Positions 1 through 8,905 of a stretch of DNA of 64,000 nucleotides are shown in pieces (the first letter of the stretch is position 1; the number at the start of each line of letters is the position of its first letter). The stretch comes from Mesoflavibacter zeaxanthinifaciens DSM 18436 (GTDB lineage: Bacteria; Bacteroidota; Bacteroidia; Flavobacteriales; Flavobacteriaceae): positions 1 to 64,000 of the forward strand of contig NZ_AULQ01000012.1 of assembly GCF_000422365.1 (NCBI RefSeq), in the 5' to 3' direction. Under the pieces are notes generated by a model that saw only the letters and a list, made by a program, of their open reading frames with translations, was not told where the DNA came from and ran no database searches. A program made the translations under genes and the position numbers.

Positions 1-876
1 ATCTATGTACGCGTAGATAATGATACTATGGTAGATGATGGAACCGGAACAATGGTAGATAGTTCGGTATGTTACGAAATAGCAACAATTACATTAGAAG
101 TAAATCCACTGCCAGTAGTAGATTTAGAAGATAACTACTTATTATGTGTAAATACAAACGGAACCGAAGTTATCAATCCATTAGAGATCGAGACAGGATT
201 AAGTACATCAGACTACACGTTTGAGTGGACCTTAAACGGTACTGTAGTAGGAACAGGTAGTAGTATCATGCCAACACAAGGCGGAAGCTATACAGTAACT
301 ATAGAAGATAACCTAACAGGTTGTATAAGTACAGATACAACTCTAGTAGAAGAAAGCGCACCACCAAGTATAGAAGCAGATGTAATTACACCAGCATTTG
401 CAGACGTGCATAGTATACAAGTTACTGCAACAGGGACAGGCATCTCAGAGTATGAGTTCCAGTTAGATGGCGGACCATGGTATAATAACGAGCCAAATGA
501 CAATACATACATCTTTAATGATGTAAGTGGTGGCGAGCATACAATAACAGTAAGAGATATTAATGGATGTGGCGAGTCAAGCACAACTGTGATGGTTATG
601 GATTATCCACATTTCTTTACACCAAACGGAGATACATATAACGAAACATGGCAGATATACGGAATAAGTGATCAGCCAGACGCAGTAATATACATCTTTG
701 ATAGATATGGAAAGCTGTTAAAGCAATTAAATCCAACAGGACCAGGATGGGATGGGACCTATAACGGTAACCCATTACCAACAAGTGACTATTGGTTTAC
801 AGTAGAATATAGAGAGCCAGGAGACACAAGTGATACCAAGAAGCAATTTAGAGCACACTTTACTTTGAAGCGCTAG
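1..876 (+). CDS. T9SS type B sorting domain protein, C-terminal part (partial)
   Basis: The gene begins before the window; its frame is open from base 1 and 291 residues are visible. Residues up to about 200 are acidic, Thr/Asn/Gly-rich beta-sandwich sequence of the kind found in long adhesin or SprB-like stalks. The last 85 or so residues start at FFTPNGD and contain IYIFDRYGKLL and GWDGTYNG, the hallmarks of the CHU_C / type B C-terminal domain that routes proteins through the type IX secretion system. The protein is therefore probably exported to the cell surface or medium; its specific function cannot be told from this end. A strong hairpin terminator follows about 45 bases after the stop. 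Confidence 0.9.
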   Translation: MYVRVDNDTMVDDGTGTMVDSSVCYEIATITLEVNPLPVVDLEDNYLLCVNTNGTEVINPLEIETGLSTSDYTFEWTLNGTVVGTGSSIMPTQGGSYTVTIEDNLTGCISTDTTLVEESAPPSIEADVITPAFADVHSIQVTATGTGISEYEFQLDGGPWYNNEPNDNTYIFNDVSGGEHTITVRDINGCGESSTTVMVMDYPHFFTPNGDTYNETWQIYGISDQPDAVIYIFDRYGKLLKQLNPTGPGWDGTYNGNPLPTSDYWFTVEYREPGDTSDTKKQFRAHFTLKR

Positions 877-917
877 GAAACAACTTCTAATTCAAACAAA
901 CCAATACAAATAGAAAC

Positions 918-950
918 AAAAAAGCCTGAACACTATGTTCAGGCTTTTTT
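918..950 (+). terminator. Rho-independent terminator of the T9SS protein gene
   Basis: There is a 12-bp perfect stem (921-932 with 936-947), a 3-base loop and a run of T on the + side. It lies directly after the T9SS-protein gene. Confidence 0.85.
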
Positions 951-985
951 GAATAAGGTGTTTTATAAATAAAAAATAAAAGCGA

Positions 986-1126
986 TTACTCAACTTCAAA
1001 AGTGATTTTAAGGTTAACTCTAAACTCAGTTACTTCACCACTTTTAACAATTGCACTTTGGTCTTGTACATACACAGAACGTATGTTTTTTACACTTTTT
1101 GATGCGTGTTTTACTGCTTTTAAGAT
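986..1126 (-). pseudogene. Dodecin remnant lacking its N terminus
   Basis: On the minus strand 46 codons end at TAA (986-988) and encode a clear dodecin C terminus: AVKHASKSVKNIRSVYVQ, then a segment ending FRVNLKITFEVE. Dodecins are small dodecameric flavin-storage proteins of about 66-71 residues, so roughly the first 20-25 residues (the MxVxKVIEV strand and start) are absent. Upstream, the frame runs into the T-tract and stem of the neighbouring terminator and meets a TGA within about eight codons. No ATG, GTG or ribosome site is present. The simplest reading is a deletion that removed the promoter and 5' end and fused the rest to the end of the porin transcript. A sequencing error cannot restore it, because the missing part is not nearby. 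Confidence 0.82.
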
Positions 1127-1128
1127 GT

Positions 1129-1160
1129 AAAAAAAAGCTTGAGTAGATACTCAAGCTTTT
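1129..1160 (-). terminator. Terminator after the FadL-type porin gene
   Basis: A 12-bp perfect stem (1134-1145 with 1148-1159) has a 2-base loop and eight A on the + strand, giving U8 in the minus transcript. It terminates the gene at 1183-2703, and the dodecin remnant begins right behind its T-tract. Confidence 0.85.
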
Positions 1161-1182
1161 ATATTTATGTTTTATTAGAGAG

Positions 1183-2703
1183 TTAAAGCTTAAAACTTAA
1201 AGAAAGTGTTATATTAGAGTTTGTTCTATCAATATTTGCAACATTGGTAAAACCAACATCAAAAAATTGCTCCTGTCTTTCTTGAGAAGAATTACTATAA
1301 GCCAAATCTAATACAGTGTTTCCAAAGTCGTAGCCTAATCCAAAAGAATAACCAGTTAAATCGCCAATAATTTCGTCGTTTTTATAAGGACTTTCTTCAA
1401 AGCGGTAACCACCTCTTAAACTAAACTGCTTTATTTTGTATTCTCCACCAATTCTGTAGGTGTTTGCTCTAGTTAGTATATTAGACATAATATTGTTTTG
1501 TGCACTATAATAAGCATCAGAAGTTGGTTTAAACTTTGTGTTACTAAAGTCTTTAGTAGAATAATCTAAACTAATAAGACCTTTTTGTCCAAACACATAT
1601 GCTATACTAGAAGAAAATCTAGAAGGTGTTTGTAATTTGTAGCTAGGAAATATGTTAACTATATTAGGATTTACTATTTGGTAGAAATCTCCATTTGTTT
1701 CATCAATTACGAAAGTCTCTAAATATTGTGTGGTCTCTTCTTCAATAGTCATCCATGTAGGAGAATCGTAAGTGAATCCTATTCGTAATTCTGGTGTTAC
1801 TTTATATATAGTTCCTAATTGAAATGAAAAACCAGTACCGTTAGTGGCTAATGTGTTATCAAATAAAACTTCATCAACTAAAGTGTTTGTGTTATTATTT
1901 GTTTCATAATAACTAGTGTATCTTTCGTAGTTTAAAAAATGAGAATTTAAATTTAAACCAATATATAAATCATCTGTGTATTGTGCTGCAGCATTAAAAG
2001 TCACTTTTCCGTTATATCCTGTTGCAGAGTAATTATTAGCTTGATTGAAGTCTCCTGCAGCAATATTAGAAAAGTACACTGTATTATTATCATCAAAGGT
2101 TTCAGGTTCTAGTATGTAAGAGTCATAACCTAAAAAAGCTTGTTGATTTTGATAGCCATACAAACTACCAATTTCTGAATAAGCTTGAGAAGTAGATTCT
2201 CCTTCTAAAGCAGAAATTTCACCTAAGGGTAAACCTTGCGCATTAGCTAAAAAGTATTGGTCAACAGAGTTTTGACTTACTCCAGAAGCTCTCCAATTAT
2301 CATCATAATGTTTTGAATTTTCAAAATTTATTCCAACTGAAAATTTCTTCCAAGGTGAATCTTGTCGATTATTTCTAAAGACAAATACGGCACCACCTTG
2401 AGTAAAATCAAAATTAGATTCAGATGATGTGTTGTTTACATTAAAATAATTTGTTTCATTATCAATGTTTTGATTTTCTAAAGTAAATGTGGCATGACTG
2501 CTTGTAAAAACAGCAGAACCTGCAGGATTTATACTTATAGCGCTTAAATCTCCTCCTAGTGCACCAAATGCACCGCTTAAAGCTCTAAATCTAGCAGTTC
2601 CTTTTAAATCATCATTAGAGTATCTTAAAGCATCTGTAACTGTTTGCCCAAAACTAAAGGACATAACAAAGCTACTTATGGCAAGCATAATAATTTTTTT
2701 CAT
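1183..2703 (-). CDS. OmpP1/FadL/TodX family outer membrane transport protein
   Basis: The protein has 506 residues with a signal peptide ending near SFSFGQ. The mature N terminus contains GAFGALGGDLSAISINPAG, the conserved plug-region signature of the FadL/TodX family (often annotated 'hemin receptor' in flavobacteria). The rest is alternating beta-strand sequence rich in Asn, Tyr and Phe, ending in a typical outer-membrane strand, SLSFKL. Family members are 14-strand barrels that admit hydrophobic compounds such as long-chain fatty acids; the substrate here is not predictable. It is 70 bases downstream of the low-complexity lipoprotein on the same strand and may be co-transcribed with it. 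Confidence 0.88.
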   Translation of the reverse strand: MKKIIMLAISSFVMSFSFGQTVTDALRYSNDDLKGTARFRALSGAFGALGGDLSAISINPAGSAVFTSSHATFTLENQNIDNETNYFNVNNTSSESNFDFTQGGAVFVFRNNRQDSPWKKFSVGINFENSKHYDDNWRASGVSQNSVDQYFLANAQGLPLGEISALEGESTSQAYSEIGSLYGYQNQQAFLGYDSYILEPETFDDNNTVYFSNIAAGDFNQANNYSATGYNGKVTFNAAAQYTDDLYIGLNLNSHFLNYERYTSYYETNNNTNTLVDEVLFDNTLATNGTGFSFQLGTIYKVTPELRIGFTYDSPTWMTIEEETTQYLETFVIDETNGDFYQIVNPNIVNIFPSYKLQTPSRFSSSIAYVFGQKGLISLDYSTKDFSNTKFKPTSDAYYSAQNNIMSNILTRANTYRIGGEYKIKQFSLRGGYRFEESPYKNDEIIGDLTGYSFGLGYDFGNTVLDLAYSNSSQERQEQFFDVGFTNVANIDRTNSNITLSLSFKL

Positions 2704-2773
2704 TTCAATTTTTTTAAATAATTATAAATTTGAATAAATAAGGTTAAATAGTAATGACTTATTAATATTCTAA

Positions 2774-3742
2774 TCATCCACCTCTACGACCAGAAGACCT
2801 TGAAGATGTTCCTCTAGAAGAGGATCCACCACTTCTTGTTCCTCCAAAAGATCTTGTTGGAGAACTTGTACTAGGTCTTGTTGTGCTAGTCCTTGGTCTA
2901 GTAGTATTTGTTCTAGGTCTAGTAGTGCTAGTTCTAGGTCTAGTAGTAGAATTAGTTCTTGGTCTTGTGGTATTTGTTCTAGGTCTAGTTGTAGAGTTAG
3001 TTCTCGGTCTTGTTACAGATCTTGGTCTTACATTTGTGTTACCTCTATTTATGTTACTTCTACCATTTAGAACTGACGAGTTTCTTAATATAGATCCTCT
3101 TCTTCCAGCATTATAAGAAATACCTCTTCTAGTGTATATACCATTGTAAGCGTATCCATTATAGTAATTTCCGTAACCATATCCATAAAAGAATGGACCA
3201 TATCCGTAAAAGCCTCTATTCCAAAAAGGATCGTAGAAACCGGCATTCCATCCCCAAGAATTCCATCCCCATGGTCTGTTCCATCTCCATGAGTTCCATC
3301 CCCAAGGTGTCATACCCCAAGAATTCCATCCCCAATTGTTCCAGCCGTATCTAGCTATTTGGTTTGAATAGACATCATTATATACGTTTATTACAACTTG
3401 ATCATTAGAATCTCCCCATCCAGCTTTTTGAACAACAGCAGTAGTATCAGAGTATGTGCCTTCATAGGTGTCAATATCTGTGAAAATTTCGTTGTTATTA
3501 TTGTCATAAGCTTCAGCTTCTAAAGCTTTCTCTCTAAAATAGTTAGTGTAATAATCGTTATTATCATTATTATTTCCTTCCTCTATAACAACGGTTTGTT
3601 GTCCATAAGCGTCAGATGTTTCATAAATACCATCATTTGTTTGTCCAACATATTGATAAGATCCACACGAGGTTAGTGCAATTGCAGCTATTATAGCTGT
3701 AAATGCGTTTAATTTGTTAGATAAAAAAGTAAATAATTTCAT
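2774..3742 (-). CDS. Low-complexity lipoprotein with Trp/Gly-Asn segment and Arg-Pro-Arg-Thr repeats
   Basis: The protein has 322 residues. A lipobox, LTSC, near residue 26 predicts acylation and export. Three zones follow: an acidic Asn/Asp region, a Trp/Gly/Asn-rich zone (repeated WGWNSW, about residues 133-170) leading into a Gly/Tyr-rich stretch, and a basic tail built of tandem RPRTN/RPRTS-TT units ending in Gly/Ser/Arg. No enzymatic domain is visible. Such lipoproteins beside proS recur in flavobacteria and have no assigned role; the basic tail could bind acidic polymers (inference). The start is supported by a normal n-region and lipobox, and the gene is divergent from proS. Confidence 0.8.
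   Translation of the reverse strand: MKLFTFLSNKLNAFTAIIAAIALTSCGSYQYVGQTNDGIYETSDAYGQQTVVIEEGNNNDNNDYYTNYFREKALEAEAYDNNNNEIFTDIDTYEGTYSDTTAVVQKAGWGDSNDQVVINVYNDVYSNQIARYGWNNWGWNSWGMTPWGWNSWRWNRPWGWNSWGWNAGFYDPFWNRGFYGYGPFFYGYGYGNYYNGYAYNGIYTRRGISYNAGRRGSILRNSSVLNGRSNINRGNTNVRPRSVTRPRTNSTTRPRTNTTRPRTNSTTRPRTSTTRPRTNTTRPRTSTTRPSTSSPTRSFGGTRSGGSSSRGTSSRSSGRRGG
2875..3030 (-). repeat. Coding tandem repeat encoding TTRPRT(N/S) units
   Basis: Imperfect 21- and 24-base units repeat about six or seven times inside the lipoprotein gene, alternating TTRPRTN and STTRPRTN. In-frame unit lengths show this is a protein repeat, not a CRISPR. Confidence 0.8.
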
Positions 3743-3842
3743 AACGCTTTATTTTTAATTGTTGAACTATACAAAAATAGTTAGTTTTGCTAAACTATTC
3801 TATTATTTAACATAGACACAATATTTGTGCCAAAATACCGAT

Positions 3843-5321
3843 ATGAGTAAAAAATTGACAAGTAGAGCCGAAGATTATTCCAAATGGTATAATGAATTGG
3901 TTGTAGAAGCTAATTTAGCTGAAAATTCAGCAGTTAGAGGTTGTATGGTTATAAAACCTTACGGTTATGCAATTTGGGAAAAAATGCAAGCAGAGTTAGA
4001 CAGAATGTTTAAAGAAACAGGTCATGAAAATGCATATTTTCCAATATTTGTACCAAAAAAACTTTTTGAAGCTGAAGAGAAAAATGCAGAAGGCTTTGCT
4101 AAAGAATGTGCAGTAGTAACTCATTATAGACTTCAAAACGATCCTGATAATCCTGGTAAATTAAGAGTAGATCCAGACGCAAAACTAGAAGAAGAACTTG
4201 TGGTAAGACCAACAAGTGAAGCTATAATATGGAATACATATAAAGGCTGGATACAGTCCTATAGAGATCTTCCTTTGCTAGTAAATCAATGGGCTAATGT
4301 TGTAAGGTGGGAAATGCGTACACGATTATTCTTACGAACAGCAGAATTTTTATGGCAAGAAGGTCATACTGCGCATGCAACAAAAAAAGAAGCAGTTGCA
4401 GAAGCCGAACAAATGAATAATGTTTACGCAGACTTTGCAGAAAACTTCATGGCTATACCTGTAGTGCAAGGATTAAAAACAGAAAGTGAAAGGTTTGCGG
4501 GTGCAGTAGAAACATACTGTATAGAAGCACTTATGCAAGATGGTAAAGCTTTACAAGCTGGTACATCGCACTTTTTAGGTCAAAACTTTGCTAAAGCTTT
4601 TGATGTAAAGTTTACTTCTAAAGAAGGAAAGCAAGATTACGTATGGGCAACTTCTTGGGGAGTTTCAACACGATTAATGGGAGCATTAATTATGACGCAT
4701 AGTGATGATAAAGGTTTAGTTTTACCACCAAATTTAGCCCCAAATCAAGTTGTAATAGTTCCTATATATAAAAATGAAGAACAGCTAGAAGCTGTAACAA
4801 AGGTTGTAAATGGTATAATGAAAGACTTAAGAAGTAAAAACATTACAGTTAAGTTTGATAATCGAGATACATTAAGACCAGGAGCAAAATTTGCACAGCA
4901 TGAACTTCAAGGAGTTCCTCTAAGAATTGCAATAGGAGCAAGAGACTTAGAAAACGGAACTGTAGAATTAGCAAGAAGAGATACTTTAACTAAAGAAATA
5001 GTAAACCTAAATGGCTTGACAGAAAAAGTAGAAGGTTTAATGACAGAAATACAAGAGTCTCTATTTAATAAGGCATTAGATTACAGAAATAATCATATAA
5101 CTAAAGTAGATACTTTTGAAGAGTTTAAAACTATACTTAAAGAAAAAGGAGGTTTTATTTCTGCTCATTGGGATGGTACACCAGAAACAGAAGAAAAAAT
5201 AAAAGAACTTACTAAAGCAACAATAAGATGTATTCCTTTAGATGGAAAGGAAGAAGAAGGTAAATGTGTGCTTACTGGTAAGCCTTCAAACCGTAGAGTA
5301 TTGTTTGCAAAAGCATACTAA
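3843..5321 (+). CDS. proS: Prolyl-tRNA synthetase, archaeal/eukaryotic-type
   Basis: The enzyme charges tRNA-Pro with proline in the cytoplasm. Class II motifs are clear: a motif 2 region RWEMRTRLF...[10 protein letters not shown], and a motif 3 region where the [16 protein letters not shown] anticodon-binding part follows. The protein has 492 residues, lacks the bacterial editing insertion, and ends in a conserved C-terminal Tyr (KAY), which marks the short archaeal/eukaryotic-like ProRS usual in Bacteroidota. I chose ATG 3843 ([16 protein letters not shown]) over an upstream in-frame TTG at 3825, because the family starts here and the extra six residues match nothing. Confidence 0.96.
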   Translation: MSKKLTSRAEDYSKWYNELVVEANLAENSAVRGCMVIKPYGYAIWEKMQAELDRMFKETGHENAYFPIFVPKKLFEAEEKNAEGFAKECAVVTHYRLQNDPDNPGKLRVDPDAKLEEELVVRPTSEAIIWNTYKGWIQSYRDLPLLVNQWANVVRWEMRTRLFLRTAEFLWQEGHTAHATKKEAVAEAEQMNNVYADFAENFMAIPVVQGLKTESERFAGAVETYCIEALMQDGKALQAGTSHFLGQNFAKAFDVKFTSKEGKQDYVWATSWGVSTRLMGALIMTHSDDKGLVLPPNLAPNQVVIVPIYKNEEQLEAVTKVVNGIMKDLRSKNITVKFDNRDTLRPGAKFAQHELQGVPLRIAIGARDLENGTVELARRDTLTKEIVNLNGLTEKVEGLMTEIQESLFNKALDYRNNHITKVDTFEEFKTILKEKGGFISAHWDGTPETEEKIKELTKATIRCIPLDGKEEEGKCVLTGKPSNRRVLFAKAY

Positions 5322-5354
5322 TAAAATTTTTTTTTAATTTTTTTTAATTAGTTG

Positions 5355-5384
5355 TTGCAATAGTCAAAAATAGTTGTATTTTTG
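5355..5384 (+). promoter_or_regulatory. Bacteroidota-type promoter upstream of tRNA-Glu (distal)
   Basis: TTG at 5355-5357, a 19-base spacer and TATTTTTG at 5377-5384 fit the Flavobacterium consensus TTG-N17..19-TAnnTTTG. It is the first of two tandem promoters before tRNA-Glu and rpsT. Confidence 0.6.
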
Positions 5385-5431
5385 CATCCGCAATGGAAAC
5401 ATTGTTAGTTGTTTTGAAATAAAAAAAAGTT

Positions 5432-5461
5432 TTGCAAGTATTAAAAATTAATTTATATTTG
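5432..5461 (+). promoter_or_regulatory. Bacteroidota-type promoter of tRNA-Glu/rpsT (proximal)
   Basis: TTG at 5432-5434, a 19-base spacer and TATATTTG at 5454-5461 make an exact consensus match. The predicted transcript start is about 12-15 bases before the tRNA. Confidence 0.7.
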
Positions 5462-5480
5462 CGCTCTCAAAATAACAAAT

Positions 5481-5552
5481 GGCCCGTTCGTCTATCGGCT
5501 AGGACGCCAGGTTTTCATCCTGGTAAGAGGGGTTCGATTCCCCTACGGGCTA
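5481..5552 (+). tRNA. tRNA-Glu (anticodon TTC)
   Basis: The cloverleaf folds fully: acceptor GGCCCGT with ACGGGCT, anticodon stem CCAGG/CCTGG around loop TTTTCAT, and T-arm AGGGG-TTCGATT-CCCCT. The anticodon TTC reads Glu codons. The terminal CCA is not encoded (the sequence continues ACAATT). It sits 25 bases before rpsT, probably on the same transcript. Confidence 0.97.
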
Positions 5553-5577
5553 CAATTTTTTAATAAAAAAAGAACTA

Positions 5578-5829
5578 ATGGCAAATCATAAGTCAGCATT
5601 AAAAAGAATAAGAAGTAACGAAGCTAAGCGCTTAAGAAATAGATATCAGCATAAGACAACTCGTAATGCTGTGAAAAAATTACGTGACTTAGATAACAAG
5701 AAAGAAGCTGAAGAGTTATTACCTTCTGTTGTATCTATGTTAGATAAGTTAGCTAAGAAAAACATTATTCATGCTAACAAAGCAGCTAATATTAAATCTA
5801 AATTAGCTAAGCACGTAGCTGCATTATAA
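5578..5829 (+). CDS. rpsT: 30S ribosomal protein S20
   Basis: The product has 83 residues, very rich in Lys, Arg and Ala, starting [20 protein letters not shown], the conserved S20 N terminus. It is a three-helix primary binder of 16S rRNA in the small subunit. Its length is normal for Bacteroidota S20. It follows tRNA-Glu by 25 bases under tandem consensus promoters and ends in a strong terminator. Confidence 0.97.
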   Translation: MANHKSALKRIRSNEAKRLRNRYQHKTTRNAVKKLRDLDNKKEAEELLPSVVSMLDKLAKKNIIHANKAANIKSKLAKHVAAL

Positions 5830-5860
5830 GAAATTATTATTAGTTATATAATATTATTTT

Positions 5861-5890
5861 AACGCTTCATTTTATGAAGCGTTTTTTTGT
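5861..5890 (+). terminator. rpsT terminator
   Basis: A 10-bp stem (5861-5870 with 5874-5883) and 3-base loop are followed by a T-run. Confidence 0.85.
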
Positions 5891-5934
5891 TTTTAATAAT
5901 TTTCAGTTATAATATTAGCGCATTTTAAGATTAT

Positions 5935-5967
5935 AAAAAAGCCTTGAATAATTTCAAGGCTTTTTTT
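5935..5967 (-). terminator. rho terminator
   Basis: The GCCTTGAA / TTCAAGGC stem is flanked by A6 and T7, 22 bases past the rho stop codon on the minus strand. It is symmetrical enough to act in both directions. Confidence 0.8.
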
Positions 5968-5988
5968 ATATATAACATTCTTTAAGTC

Positions 5989-7638
5989 TTAACCATTCAT
6001 AGAGATTAAAAACTCTTCATTGTTTTTTGTTTGTTTAAATCTTTCATTGATAAATTCCATCGCTTCAACAGGATTCATGTCTGCTAGGTATTTTCTCATT
6101 ACCCACATGCGTTGTACTGTGTTGTCGTCTAATAATAAGTCGTCACGACGTGTACTAGAAGAAGTTAAATCAATAGCAGGGAAAATACGTCTATTAGCAA
6201 TTTTTCTATCTAATTGAAGTTCCATATTTCCTGTTCCTTTAAACTCTTCAAAGATAACTTCGTCCATTTTAGAACCAGTATCTGTTAAAGCTGTAGCTAT
6301 TATAGTTAAAGATCCCCCATTTTCAATATTTCTAGCTGCACCAAAGAAACGCTTAGGTTTGTGTAAAGCATTTGCATCTACACCACCAGAAAGTATTTTT
6401 CCTGAAGCTGGTTGTACAGTATTATAAGCTCTAGCTAAACGGGTAATAGAATCTAAAAGAATAACAACATCGTGTCCACATTCTACTAATCTTTTTGCTT
6501 TTTCTAAAACTATATTAGCGATTCTTACGTGTTCATGAGCTTCTTTATCAAAAGTAGAAGCAATTACTTCTCCGCGTACATTACGTTGCATGTCTGTAAC
6601 TTCTTCAGGACGCTCATCGATAAGTAAAATCATTTGATATACTTCTGGATGATTAGCAGCTATTGCATTTGCTACGTCCTTTAGTAACATGGTTTTACCT
6701 GTTTTTGGTTGTGATACAATCATACCACGTTGACCTTTCCCTATAGGAGAGAATAGATCCATAATTCTAGTAGAAATTGTACTTTGCTTTTCTGCGATAT
6801 TAAATTTCTCTTTTGGAAAAAGTGGTGTTAAATGTTCAAAAGATACACGATCTCTAACCACATTAGGGCTTTGACCGTTTATTTTATTAATTTTTATAAG
6901 AGGAAAATACTTTTCACCTTCTTTTGGAGGACGAACATTACCTAAAACAGTGTCCCCTGTTTTTAATCCAAATAGTCTAATTTGAGATTGTGATACATAA
7001 ATATCATCTGGAGAAGAAAGGTAATTGTAATCAGAGCTTCTTAAAAAACCATAACCGTCCTGCATGATGTCTAAAACACCTTCACTTTCAATAATAGCAT
7101 CAAACTCAAAATCAGGTTCTCTATAACGGTTGCGGTTATCTTTGTTTCCGTTATTACCTTTTTGATTGCTGTTGTTATTCTTGTTGTTGTTATTTTTTTG
7201 ACGATTGTTATTATTAGGTTTGTTAGCTTTATTGTCCTTTTGTTGCTTATCGTCTTTTTTGTTGTCGTTGTTATTTGACTGTTTATTTTTTTGATGATTT
7301 TGTTGGGTAGCTTTTTTAGGCTGTTCCTTCTTTTCTTTAGATTTATCAGACTCTAAATCTAATTTACTTTGGTTATCATCTTTTTTTTCTGTTGAAGTTT
7401 TCTTGTCTGCTGAAGTTTTGCTAACTCTTGTTCTTTTTTGTCTTTGAGGTTTTGGTTTATCCTCTGTATCTTCCTTTTTTACCTCTAAGACAGCTTTTGG
7501 ATCTGCTGCTTGTTTGTCTAGTATTTGATATACTAAATCTAATTTTTTCATAGAGCGAAATTTAGGAACGCTCAATTTTTTAGCAATTTCCTGTAATTCA
7601 GGAAGCTTCATGGCTTTTAATTGTGAGATTTCAAACAT
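5989..7638 (-). CDS. rho: Transcription termination factor Rho with long disordered insertion
   Basis: Rho is a hexameric RNA-dependent ATPase that ends transcription. The order is: Rho_N helical domain (residues 1-43), a charged Asn/Lys/Gln-rich low-complexity insertion (about 50-170), a cold-shock-like RNA-binding domain (about 180-260), then the RecA-like ATPase with P-loop [12 protein letters not shown] and Walker [17 protein letters not shown]. The length of 549 residues compares with about 420 in E. coli; the excess is the insertion. Such insertions are common in Bacteroidota Rho, and in Bacteroides the region has been linked to phase separation. Transcribed away from the DUF4293 gene. 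Confidence 0.97.
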   Translation of the reverse strand: MFEISQLKAMKLPELQEIAKKLSVPKFRSMKKLDLVYQILDKQAADPKAVLEVKKEDTEDKPKPQRQKRTRVSKTSADKKTSTEKKDDNQSKLDLESDKSKEKKEQPKKATQQNHQKNKQSNNNDNKKDDKQQKDNKANKPNNNNRQKNNNNKNNNSNQKGNNGNKDNRNRYREPDFEFDAIIESEGVLDIMQDGYGFLRSSDYNYLSSPDDIYVSQSQIRLFGLKTGDTVLGNVRPPKEGEKYFPLIKINKINGQSPNVVRDRVSFEHLTPLFPKEKFNIAEKQSTISTRIMDLFSPIGKGQRGMIVSQPKTGKTMLLKDVANAIAANHPEVYQMILLIDERPEEVTDMQRNVRGEVIASTFDKEAHEHVRIANIVLEKAKRLVECGHDVVILLDSITRLARAYNTVQPASGKILSGGVDANALHKPKRFFGAARNIENGGSLTIIATALTDTGSKMDEVIFEEFKGTGNMELQLDRKIANRRIFPAIDLTSSSTRRDDLLLDDNTVQRMWVMRKYLADMNPVEAMEFINERFKQTKNNEEFLISMNG

Positions 7639-7839
7639 TGATGTTGAATTAACTTATGTAATGTTATAATTTTTAATTGATTGTTTCTTAAAGAAAATAA
7701 GATATTTCTGAAGAATTAACGCTTTGCTATTGTGAGTGTTGCGTAACGTTAATGCAATTATACAACTTTTATTTTAATTTTTAGTTCTATAATTCTAAAA
7801 GAAACTATATTTTTGTAATCCTAAAATTTAAAAATTATT

Positions 7840-8253
7840 ATGCTACAACGCATCCAAACTGTATATTTATTAATTGTTGCTATTATCTCTGGCGGATTAA
7901 TATTTGCATTTAATCTGTGGACCACTGCAGAAGGAACTGTTGTGTATGCTAAAGACGAAGTGCTTGCTTTAGGACTTTTTGTAGGTTCAGCTATTTTAGC
8001 AATTATCTCGATTTTCAATTTTAAAAATAGAAAGTCTCAATTTATGTTGGGACGTCTAAATATGATATTAAACTTAATTTTACTAGGATTTTTCGTGTAT
8101 CGAATACTTAACTCACCTGGAGAAGCTAATGGAGTTTCAGAGAAAGGTGTTGGGATTTTTCTTCCAGTCATTTCTATCGTATTTTTGGTTCTTGCCAATA
8201 GAGCCATTAAAAAGGATGAAGATCTTGTAAAATCAGTAGATAGATTACGATAA
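7840..8253 (+). CDS. DUF4293 family membrane protein
   Basis: The 137-residue protein has four predicted membrane helices (about 5-27, 44-62, 69-88 and 106-124) and a short basic tail. It matches the DUF4293 pattern, starting MLQRIQTVYLL with an early aromatic/Leu helix. This family regularly lies head-to-head with rho in Bacteroidota, as here. Its function is unknown. The start ATG follows a TATTTTTG box (7809-7816). Confidence 0.85.
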   Translation: MLQRIQTVYLLIVAIISGGLIFAFNLWTTAEGTVVYAKDEVLALGLFVGSAILAIISIFNFKNRKSQFMLGRLNMILNLILLGFFVYRILNSPGEANGVSEKGVGIFLPVISIVFLVLANRAIKKDEDLVKSVDRLR

Positions 8254-8285
8254 ACCTATCATCTTAGTAGTATTAGTGCGAAAGA

Positions 8286-8316
8286 AAAACCGAAGTGAAT
8301 AACTTCGGTTTTTTTA
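8286..8316. terminator. Bidirectional terminator between DUF4293 gene and phosphodiesterase gene
   Basis: The stem AAACCGAAGT / ACTTCGGTTT (8287-8296, 8302-8311) has A-rich and T-rich flanks. It lies between two convergent genes. Confidence 0.8.
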
Positions 8317-8808
8317 TTTTCTATCATATTGAATAACTTCTAGATTGTCAATCTTACCATTATCTATTGTAAAACGCAACATGGTACGTACTTTATGAAA
8401 ACCATGTATGCCAATTGCTCCTGGATTTATATGTAACAAACCCAATTTTTTATCAGACATAACTTTTAAAATATGAGAATGACCGCAAATAAATAATTGT
8501 GGTGGATTTGCTTTAATAGCGTCTCTAACTCTAATATTATATCTACCAGGATAACCACCAATATGCGTAATCCAAACATCAACACCTTCAATAGTAAAAC
8601 GATTATGTTCTGGGAATTCTGCTCTTGCTTTATCACCATCTATATTTCCCCAAACTGCACGTAAAGGTTTTAGTTTTTGTATTTGATCTGTAACACTTAA
8701 GTCACCAATATCACCAGCATGCCAGACTTCATCAGCATTTTTTACGTGTTTTAATATAGTGTCGTCAATGTAACTATGTGTATCAGAAAGTAACAGTATT
8801 TTTTTCAT
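8314..8808 (-). CDS. YfcE/MJ0936-type metallophosphoesterase
   Basis: The 164-residue single-domain protein has the calcineurin-like metal ligands in order: LLSDTH (D8, H10), WHAGDIGD, WGNID, WITHIGG and CGHSH. The family consists of small cytoplasmic phosphodiesterases using two metal ions (Mn or Ni), with activity on model phosphodiesters. The natural substrate is unknown. Its length and motif order match the family fully. It is convergent with the DUF4293 gene and divergent from truA. Confidence 0.9.
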   Translation of the reverse strand: MKKILLLSDTHSYIDDTILKHVKNADEVWHAGDIGDLSVTDQIQKLKPLRAVWGNIDGDKARAEFPEHNRFTIEGVDVWITHIGGYPGRYNIRVRDAIKANPPQLFICGHSHILKVMSDKKLGLLHINPGAIGIHGFHKVRTMLRFTIDNGKIDNLEVIQYDRK

Positions 8809-8905
8809 GCCTTAATTAAACTATTCTTAAAACTTGTATCATCAAGTTTTTAACTTAATGCTTTATCTTATCTTTGCATTTCAATTTGTAAAAATAAGCG
8901 ATTAA

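Noticed and set aside
2875-3030. Tandem repeat looking like a CRISPR-type array
   Set aside because: Units are adjacent without unique spacers, have lengths in multiples of three and encode RPRT repeats in a lipoprotein.
3825-3842. TTG start adding six residues to ProS
   Set aside because: The family N terminus begins at ATG 3843.
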